Shown here piece by piece: positions 58,210 through 64,000 of a stretch of DNA of 64,000 bases. Made by a program: the position numbers and the translations under genes. Position 1 is the stretch's first letter. Every line of letters starts with the position of its first letter. The stretch is from Natronoglycomyces albus. Its GTDB lineage: Bacteria > Actinomycetota > Actinomycetes > Mycobacteriales > Micromonosporaceae. The notes beneath the pieces were generated by a model. It was given only the letters and a program-made list of their open reading frames with translations, was not told where the DNA came from and searched no databases. Where the stretch lies: the NCBI RefSeq assembly GCF_016925535.1, contig NZ_CP070496.1:2852001-2916000 (forward strand). The letters are read 5' to 3'.

Positions 58210-59754
58210 ATGTCTGACTGGGTTTTGCCTGATGAAATTCTGGCGGAGGCCCCAAGCCATACCCCGCTCCCCCACGAGCTGGCGGACTTGGAGCTGCTGT
58301 TGTGTGGCGCCTACCAGCCCCTGACCGGTTTCATGAGCGCACAAGAGGCCCGGCAGGTCTCTGAGGCGGCACGACTGTTGGACGGCAGTTCGTGGCCCAC
58401 CCCGGTCACGTTGGACATCCCCACTTCCATTGCCGAGGAGGTCGACCACGAGGAACGCCGCCGCCGAGTCCTACGCATCACCGATGCCGAGGGCGCGCCG
58501 GTAGCCGCGGTCGAATGCCACCAGTTGGACCCACTGGGCCCCGACATGGTGCGGGTGGGTGGGCCCGTCCGCCGCATCGCCGAGGCCGAAACCGGGATCT
58601 TCTCTGATCTTCGCGCTACGCCTGAAGAGGCCAAGGAAACGTACACAAAGCCGCGAGTGCTCGCCCATATCGTGCAAGGCCCCTTGCACCGGCCCCAGCT
58701 GGCACAAATCACCCGTGCCGCACATACACTCGCCGCGCACGTTCTCCTCATGATCCCCACCGGCAACGCCGTGGCCGGATCGCCGCCGCTGCGTCTTCCC
58801 GCCGCCGCCTTGGTGCGCTCGATTCTGGCTGCCAAGGACCGGCTCCCAGCGGCCACGATCATTACCGTTCCGCTGTCTCAAAGGGGCGACAAGATTCGTG
58901 ACGGGCTGCTATCGGCCCGCGTCGCAGCCGCCTACGGCGCGACACATCTGCTGACTGGCTCGGGCGCGCTCTCCGGTGGCACCAAGGTGCGGGCCATGCT
59001 GCCGCGCGAATTGGGTTATGACACCCGGGACGGCCAGTGGCGCGCCATTGACGAGATCGAGCCACCATTTCAACGCGCGGGCCTGACCGACGCGGAAGTG
59101 GCCGACATGCTGGACCGAGGGTTTGGGTTGCCTGAGTGGCACACCCCTCCTGCGGTCGCGGCCGAGTTGCGCCGTACTCGGCCGCCACGGCGTGAACGCG
59201 GACTCGTGGTGTTCTTCACCGGTTTGTCTGGCTCCGGAAAGTCGACGATCGCCCGGGGTGTCCATGAGACGCTCGTGGAATCGGGAGACCGAACCGTGTC
59301 ATTGTTCGACGGCGACGTGGTGCGTCAGTTGCTGTCCTCGGGGCTCGGATTCTCCCAGACTGATAGGTCGACAAATGTGCGCCGAATCGGCTATGTGGCC
59401 GCCGAGGTCGGACGGCACGGTGGTATCGCCCTAGCGTGTCCGATCGCTCCTTATGTGGCCGACCGAGACGTCGCCAAGGCGCTGGCGGATGCGGCTGGCG
59501 CGGATTTCGTGCTTGTGCACGTGGCGACACCGTTGGAAGTGTGCGAGGCGCGCGACCGCAAGGGCCTGTACGCGAAGGCGCGGGCGGGCAAGATCAAAGA
59601 GTTCACGGGGATCAGCGACCCGTATGAGGAACCGACCAACCCCGAGCTGACCATCGACACCTCCAAGATCAGCGTGGACCAAGGTGTTGACAAGGTTATG
59701 GAGTATCTGACCGATGGGGGATGGCTGGAGCCTTCGGGCTTGCATCTGGGGTGA
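58210..59754 (+). CDS. Adenylyl-sulfate kinase fused to a degenerate ATP-sulfurylase-like domain
   Basis: A 514-aa two-domain protein. Residues about 1-320 follow the ATP sulfurylase fold (LELLLCGAYQPLTGFM, DPLG, ATHLLTGSG) but lack the catalytic QTRNP-H and G-RDHAG motifs: the equivalent places read VQGPLHRPQLAQ and LLTGSGALSGGT. Residues about 330-514 are a complete APS kinase with P-loop GLSGSGKST (338-346), FDGDVVRQLL, TDRSTNVRRIGYVAAE and FTGISDPYEEP. It should therefore make PAPS from APS, with the first domain structural or regulatory. No cysD/cysN is in the window. This fusion is known in other actinobacteria. Confidence 0.88.
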   Translation: MSDWVLPDEILAEAPSHTPLPHELADLELLLCGAYQPLTGFMSAQEARQVSEAARLLDGSSWPTPVTLDIPTSIAEEVDHEERRRRVLRITDAEGAPVAAVECHQLDPLGPDMVRVGGPVRRIAEAETGIFSDLRATPEEAKETYTKPRVLAHIVQGPLHRPQLAQITRAAHTLAAHVLLMIPTGNAVAGSPPLRLPAAALVRSILAAKDRLPAATIITVPLSQRGDKIRDGLLSARVAAAYGATHLLTGSGALSGGTKVRAMLPRELGYDTRDGQWRAIDEIEPPFQRAGLTDAEVADMLDRGFGLPEWHTPPAVAAELRRTRPPRRERGLVVFFTGLSGSGKSTIARGVHETLVESGDRTVSLFDGDVVRQLLSSGLGFSQTDRSTNVRRIGYVAAEVGRHGGIALACPIAPYVADRDVAKALADAAGADFVLVHVATPLEVCEARDRKGLYAKARAGKIKEFTGISDPYEEPTNPELTIDTSKISVDQGVDKVMEYLTDGGWLEPSGLHLG

Positions 59755-60212
59755 AGGCCAGGCTCGCTCCTTATGCGAGGCTCATAGCCTGCACACGTGA
59801 GTGACTTGGTTGCGGGACCGAGGTTGGAGGCCTTTGGCCGGGCGGGGAACTTGAGGGTTTGAGTCCACTGCGTAAAAGGGCGCGGATGAGGCGGTTTCGT
59901 TCCTAGCCCCCGAAAAACCGAACTGTACCGGGCTCCCCTCCCCTATACCCACCATCCCGCCACCGTCCAACCCCTGGAAACGCCAGTGCGCATGGCCACG
60001 GCGCATTCGCACCTTAGGCAGATGCGCTGCTCGTGTCCCGATATGCGTTTGTGGGCCCGGGCAATGGCCAAACGAGACAATCGCCCCGTTTATGCATATA
60101 GCATGACACGAGCTTCCAGAAAAATGCTGAAGACTCGCGGAGATGCCCACAAATGCAAAGAAAAATATTGTCGACGTTCCACAAAGCTGGCGGCTTGGTT
60201 TTAGGTAAGCGC
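59755..60212. other. Gap downstream of the APS-kinase fusion gene
   Basis: About 460 bases between two convergent genes, AT-richer toward 60.1-60.2 kb. Short frames on both strands show nothing recognisable. I find no clear terminator. Confidence 0.35.
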
Positions 60213-60848
60213 TTAGAAGAGCGTGCTCCAGTAAAACCAAAACTCGATGCCGATCAGCCCGACGATAAGCCCCACCCACAGCACTAGGCCCAACCAGTGG
60301 AAACGCAGCAGATCATCGACCGGTCCCCGCCATCCCCGCGAGACCGGGAAAACATTGTTCTTGAGATTGAAAACCGTCAGGAACCAAAAGGTCGGCAGCA
60401 TCGCCGTCCACACCACCATGCAATAGGGGCACAGAACACCGATGTTGAACACCGACTGGTAGATCAGCCAATGGATGAACACGATGCCACCCAAGGCCCC
60501 CACCCACAGGCCACGCCACATCCACAGTGGAAAACGTGCACCAGCCAAGAGCGCGACTCCGAAGACCACGACGACCGGGAAGGTCATCAAACCGACCAAC
60601 GGATTAGGGAAACCGAACAGCATCGCCTGATTCGTTTCCATGACCGAGCCGCACGACAGCAACGGGTTGATGTCGCACCCCAGCACATGCTCAGGGTTCA
60701 TGAGCATCTCGAAACGCTCATAGGTCAACCCGAACGAACCCGCGAGACCGACTACCCCACCCAGCGCCAAAACCAGGCCCGTCACCCAGCGCGCACGCAG
60801 GGGATCCGGAAAAGACGAGACTGACCGGTCAGCATTGGACGTAGTCAT
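60213..60848 (-). CDS. Vitamin K epoxide reductase (VKOR) family protein
   Basis: A 211-aa membrane enzyme that reoxidises a DsbA-like partner with quinone to form disulfides in exported proteins. The two cysteine pairs are present: Cys58 and Cys66 in the loop (GCDINPLLSCGSVM), and the active-site Cys140-x2-Cys143 (LCPYCMVVW). Five membrane segments can be drawn. I chose the ATG at 60848 since GAGGA lies seven bases upstream. Readings to 60947 add 33 residues without a site. No dsbA gene is adjacent. Confidence 0.88.
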   Translation of the reverse strand: MTTSNADRSVSSFPDPLRARWVTGLVLALGGVVGLAGSFGLTYERFEMLMNPEHVLGCDINPLLSCGSVMETNQAMLFGFPNPLVGLMTFPVVVVFGVALLAGARFPLWMWRGLWVGALGGIVFIHWLIYQSVFNIGVLCPYCMVVWTAMLPTFWFLTVFNLKNNVFPVSRGWRGPVDDLLRFHWLGLVLWVGLIVGLIGIEFWFYWSTLF

Positions 60849-61070
60849 GGAGCCATCCTCCACAGATGCGTGAGGCTCGGTGTCCGCCAGCTGAGAATTC
60901 ATCATGCGGGAGTAACGACCGAGTCGGGTAATAGTTTCGACTGCCATGCGACAAACGGCCCACCCGGGAGAAAATCGCAGCGCTCGCCAATGTCGCTAGC
61001 GTCGCATCCCCGCCCCGGAAGGCACACAGAGCCCGCAGCACCCGTGGCGCACGGCCCCGATCACAGCGGC

Positions 61071-61982
61071 CTATGCCCGAATACTATCCCCACCATCGAC
61101 CACCAGGATCTGACCTGTGACGTAGGACGCCGCCGGACCGCAAAAGAACGCGACCGCGCTGGCCACCTCATCTGGCGTACCCGGACGACCAATGGGGCTA
61201 TCCAAGCCACGCTGCAGTTCCGGGACCGTCGAGGACCCGGTACGGACCAGGCCCGGAGCGACCGCGTTGACCGTGACACCGTCAGCGATGAGTTCCACCG
61301 CCAGCGAGCGGGTCAAACCCGCGACCCCGGCCTTCGCCGTCGCGTAGGCGCCCTCGGCTGGCACTGCGTTCACCACGCCGTTGGCCGCCGCCACATTGAC
61401 GACCCGCCCCCAGCCACGTTCGGCCATACCTTGCACAAAGGCTCGGCTGACCAAGAACGCCGTGTCCAGGTTGCGAGCTACTTCGCGCCGCCAGTCCTCC
61501 ACCGACATCTGAGCGACAGGGCGCACCACCGCTGGACCCGTCTTCGAGGTCAGGCCCGCATTGTTCACCACGATGTCCGGCTCACCGACCTGCTCGTTCA
61601 CCGCGTCGGCCAAACCGGCCACCTCGGCGTCGTTGGTCAAATCCGCGACAAAACCCGTGGCGTCGATCTCCTCGGCCCGCTCGTGAATCCGTTTTGTGGT
61701 CGACACGATCGCGACCTTGGCACCGGCTAGGCGCAAACGATGCGCCACCGACATACCGATGCCATCAGGGCTTCCAGCGCCGGTGACCAACGCGATCCGG
61801 CCCGCGAGGGAGTCAAGTTCCTGCAGCCGGCTGGGATCCGCACTGGGCTGATCAGATGAACTAATACGAATGTCGATGGTGTCCTCCGGTGAGAGACCGT
61901 CGATCGTTTCCCGTTGCGCAGCAATTGCTTCGCTGGTAGCGGCAATGCTGTGACCGGCTGTAGGGCGGACTGATCGTTGCAT
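61071..61982 (-). CDS. Short-chain dehydrogenase/reductase lacking the catalytic serine
   Basis: A 303-aa SDR. An N-terminal extension of about 55 residues precedes the Rossmann fold. The cofactor motif is [10 protein letters not shown] (67-76), then NNAG (140-143), and the active-site Tyr213-x3-Lys217 (YATAK). The serine normally about 13 residues before Tyr is missing: the stretch reads [11 protein letters not shown], so alanines 198-200 (61391-61383) cover the place. The ATG at 61982 follows AGAGGA by seven bases. It is divergent from the AMMECR1 gene. Substrate unknown. Confidence 0.87.
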   Translation of the reverse strand: MQRSVRPTAGHSIAATSEAIAAQRETIDGLSPEDTIDIRISSSDQPSADPSRLQELDSLAGRIALVTGAGSPDGIGMSVAHRLRLAGAKVAIVSTTKRIHERAEEIDATGFVADLTNDAEVAGLADAVNEQVGEPDIVVNNAGLTSKTGPAVVRPVAQMSVEDWRREVARNLDTAFLVSRAFVQGMAERGWGRVVNVAAANGVVNAVPAEGAYATAKAGVAGLTRSLAVELIADGVTVNAVAPGLVRTGSSTVPELQRGLDSPIGRPGTPDEVASAVAFFCGPAASYVTGQILVVDGGDSIRA

Positions 61983-62070
61983 GGGCAAATCCTCTCACGT
62001 ATCGACCAAAAATCCGACCCTCATCGGGGCGTGGCAACAGAATAGTCTCCGCAAGTGTCACGATGGACCG

Positions 62071-62682
62071 ATGAGTGAACTCGCAAACATCTTGTGCACC
62101 TTGGCCAGGGACGCGATCGAGACAACGTTGCACGGTGGGAACACTGCCGATTTGGTGGCATCGTCCAAGGACGCCGTCGACGAGAGCGACCGAGACTTCA
62201 TGGGAGATCCAGGAGCGACGTTTGTCACCTTGATTCGTGATGGAAAGCTAAGGGGATGTATCGGCTCACTGCGAGCGGTGCGGTCGCTGGCGGCGGACGT
62301 GGCGCGCAATGCTTCCTTGGCAGCGGCTGACCCCCGCATGGAGCCGGTGACGCTCGAGGAATTGCCCGACATACACATCTCCATTTCAGTGTTGTCGAAA
62401 CCGACTCCATGGCACGTGGACAACTTTCGCCAACTGTGCGCGGGGTTGCAGCCCGGCATCGACGGAGTGACACTGCGCGATGGATCTCGACACGCCACCT
62501 ATCTGCCAGCGGTATGGGAACACTTGCCCGACCCCGAGCGATTCGTGGCATCACTGTTGAAGAAGGGCGGTTGGCCCGAAGAGTTCTGGGAGAACATGCG
62601 CGTGGTGGGTCGGCCGTGGCCACCGGCAATGGCGGTGGAACGATACAAAACCACCACCTACGAGGAGCCGCGCACCCAATAG
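62071..62682 (+). CDS. AMMECR1 / AmmeMemoRadiSam-A domain protein
   Basis: A 203-aa protein of unknown biochemical role, conserved from bacteria to man. The family signature LRGCIGSL is at residues about 65-72, followed by ADPRMEPVTLEELPDIHISISVLS and the late GWPEEFWENM. The ATG at 62071 (MSELANILCTLARDAI) is the family start. The frame is open to 61981 but without supporting sequence. In other genomes it often accompanies Memo and radical-SAM genes, but neither is seen here. Confidence 0.87.
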   Translation: MSELANILCTLARDAIETTLHGGNTADLVASSKDAVDESDRDFMGDPGATFVTLIRDGKLRGCIGSLRAVRSLAADVARNASLAAADPRMEPVTLEELPDIHISISVLSKPTPWHVDNFRQLCAGLQPGIDGVTLRDGSRHATYLPAVWEHLPDPERFVASLLKKGGWPEEFWENMRVVGRPWPPAMAVERYKTTTYEEPRTQ

Positions 62683-62854
62683 CAGCCCAGACACTTTTAC
62701 CCCAAAACGTAGCTATACCGTCATATAGCCCACATCGATCTAAAGGCACCATAAGTTGCGATTCGGGCGGGCGCACACGCCGCGTGTATGTAAGGGTTCA
62801 CCCTTCGGCTCCTTGCGTTAGCAGCTCGAACGCAACGGAAGTTACGATTAGGTC
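62683..62854. other. Short promoter gap of the mrp gene
   Basis: 170 bases with no gene. Contains AT-rich patches suitable for a promoter. Confidence 0.3.
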
Positions 62855-64000
62855 ATGTCAGATGCTTCCGTGATCACCGAGGCCGTCCGAGAGGCCCTCG
62901 GGAAGGTCAACGATCCTGAAATTCGCCGTCCCATCACAGAGCTGGGAATGGTCGACACCATTGATGTCGACGGGTCCACAGTCAATGTCCGCATCCTGCT
63001 GACCATCGCCGCGTGCCCGCTGAAAGACCAACTCCTGCGTGACGTGACCCTCGCCGCGCAGACGGTCGAAGGCGTTGTCGACGTCAATGTCGAGTTCGGC
63101 ACCATGACCGATGAACAGCGCAAAGACCTGCAAACAAAGCTGCGCGGCAGCAGCGGCGCGGGCAGTGAGCCAGTCATCCCGTTCAACCAGCCCGGCTGCC
63201 GGACCCGCGTCTACGCGGTCGCCTCGGGCAAGGGCGGCGTCGGTAAGTCGTCAATGACGGTGAACTTGGCGGCGGCCCTGGCCAAGCGCGGCCTGAGCGT
63301 CGGAGTGGCAGACGCCGACATCTACGGCCACTCCGTCCCGCGCATGTTGGGGTCCGAAGAGGTCCCCACGCAGGTAGAAGACATGATCATGCCGCCGCAG
63401 GCTCACGGCGTCAAGGTCATCTCAATCGGCATGTTCACCCGTGGCAACGCCGCTGTGGTGTGGCGGGGCCCCATGCTGCACCGCGCTTTGCAACAGTTCC
63501 TGGCAGATGTTTACTGGGGCGAGTTGGATGTTTTGCTGCTCGACTTGCCGCCCGGCACTGGTGACATCGCGATTTCGGTGGCGCAGTTGCTTCCGGGCGC
63601 GGAGCTGCTAGTCGTGACTACTCCACAGCAAGCCGCCGCTGAGGTGGCCGAGCGGGCGGGCGCGATCGCAACCCAAACTCACCAGCGCCTCGCAGGCGTG
63701 GTGGAGAACATGTCCTGGATGACGATGCCCGATGGCACCCGAACCGAACCCTTCGGCGCCGGCGGAGGCCAGCAGGTCTCCGACGCGCTGACGAGGGATT
63801 TGGGTGCCAATGTGCCGCTGCTAGGACAAGTGCCGCTGGACCCGACCTTGCGCGAGGCTTCCGACAACGGCGAGCCGATCGTGCTATCGAACCCGGAAAG
63901 CGAAGTGGCCAAGGCCATTGACGCGGTGGCCGAAAAACTAGCTGTGCGCCGCGAGAGCCTCGCGGGCAAGCCGCTGGGCCTCTCCCCTGCCGGACGCTAG
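62855..64000 (+). CDS. mrp: Mrp/ApbC-type iron-sulfur cluster carrier ATPase
   Basis: A 381-aa MinD-like ATPase involved in iron-sulfur cluster delivery. The N-terminal DUF59/MIP18 domain (about 5-85) has NDPEIRRPITELGMV and ACPLKDQL. The deviant Walker A is SGKGGVGKSSMTVNLA, followed by VADADIYGHSVPRMLG and LLDLPPGTGD. The C-terminal CxxC found in many Mrp proteins is absent (ENMSWMTMPDGTRTEPFG), which I believe is common in actinobacteria. The gene ends with TAG exactly at the window edge. Confidence 0.95.
   Translation: MSDASVITEAVREALGKVNDPEIRRPITELGMVDTIDVDGSTVNVRILLTIAACPLKDQLLRDVTLAAQTVEGVVDVNVEFGTMTDEQRKDLQTKLRGSSGAGSEPVIPFNQPGCRTRVYAVASGKGGVGKSSMTVNLAAALAKRGLSVGVADADIYGHSVPRMLGSEEVPTQVEDMIMPPQAHGVKVISIGMFTRGNAAVVWRGPMLHRALQQFLADVYWGELDVLLLDLPPGTGDIAISVAQLLPGAELLVVTTPQQAAAEVAERAGAIATQTHQRLAGVVENMSWMTMPDGTRTEPFGAGGGQQVSDALTRDLGANVPLLGQVPLDPTLREASDNGEPIVLSNPESEVAKAIDAVAEKLAVRRESLAGKPLGLSPAGR

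Noticed and set aside
59782-60279. A 165-codon minus-strand frame after the VKOR gene
   Set aside because: It overlaps the 3' end of the VKOR gene in another frame, has no start signal and no recognisable sequence.

Overview
This window comes from a GC-rich actinobacterium, probably halotolerant. The evidence is the actinobacterial order of the rpo/str genes, AdnAB in place of RecBCD, the eno-ftsB-DUF501-ppx and mfd-mazG blocks, frequent GTG/TTG starts, and a complete ectoine operon. A Glycomycetaceae-like lineage is a guess, not a demonstration. I saw no rRNA, tRNA or CRISPR array. The one RNA gene I can support fully is tmRNA.

Layout. 1-17.4 kb, minus strand: secE, nusG, rplK, rplA, rplJ, rplL, an unknown lipoprotein gene, rpoB, rpoC, a small membrane protein, rpsL, rpsG and the start of fusA. 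Strong hairpin terminators separate several units, and a near-consensus promoter lies about 470 nt upstream of rpoB. 17.7-20.6 kb: an ACR3/BASS-type transporter, a zinc-ribbon TetR regulator and a GNAT enzyme. 20.8-27.3 kb: adnA-adnB, with overlapping ends, for double-strand-break resection. 27.3-30.3 kb: a Tm-1-like protein, a strip of decayed gene ends, ssrA (tmRNA) and smpB. 30.4-35.0 kb: an M23 murein hydrolase, ftsX, ftsE and prfB. 35.4-41.3 kb: a PadR regulator, an AT-richer stretch, a PP2C phosphatase, ppx/gppA, DUF501, ftsB and eno. 41.8-47.2 kb: a lipoprotein and ectABC with two ectD-like genes. 47.5-53.4 kb: mazG, a SurA-like lipoprotein and mfd. 53.6-64 kb: a membrane hydrolase-like protein, a 162-bp MITE-like element, ppc, a sulfurylase-like/APS-kinase fusion, a VKOR protein, an SDR, an AMMECR1 protein and Mrp.

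Main observations. (1) Release factor 2 reads Ser-Gln-Tyr where the SPF codon-recognition tripeptide belongs, and stop codons across the window are skewed: of 45 intact genes 22 end in TAG, 15 in TAA and only 8 in TGA, the reverse of what is expected at high GC. (2) The ectD copy fused to the ectABC operon has Arg instead of the distal iron-ligand His, while a second ectD downstream keeps it. (3) Ribosomal protein S12 naturally carries Arg at position 88, and RpoB has two substitutions in the rifamycin pocket. (4) A short element with 17-bp inverted ends and a TTA duplication lies beside ppc.
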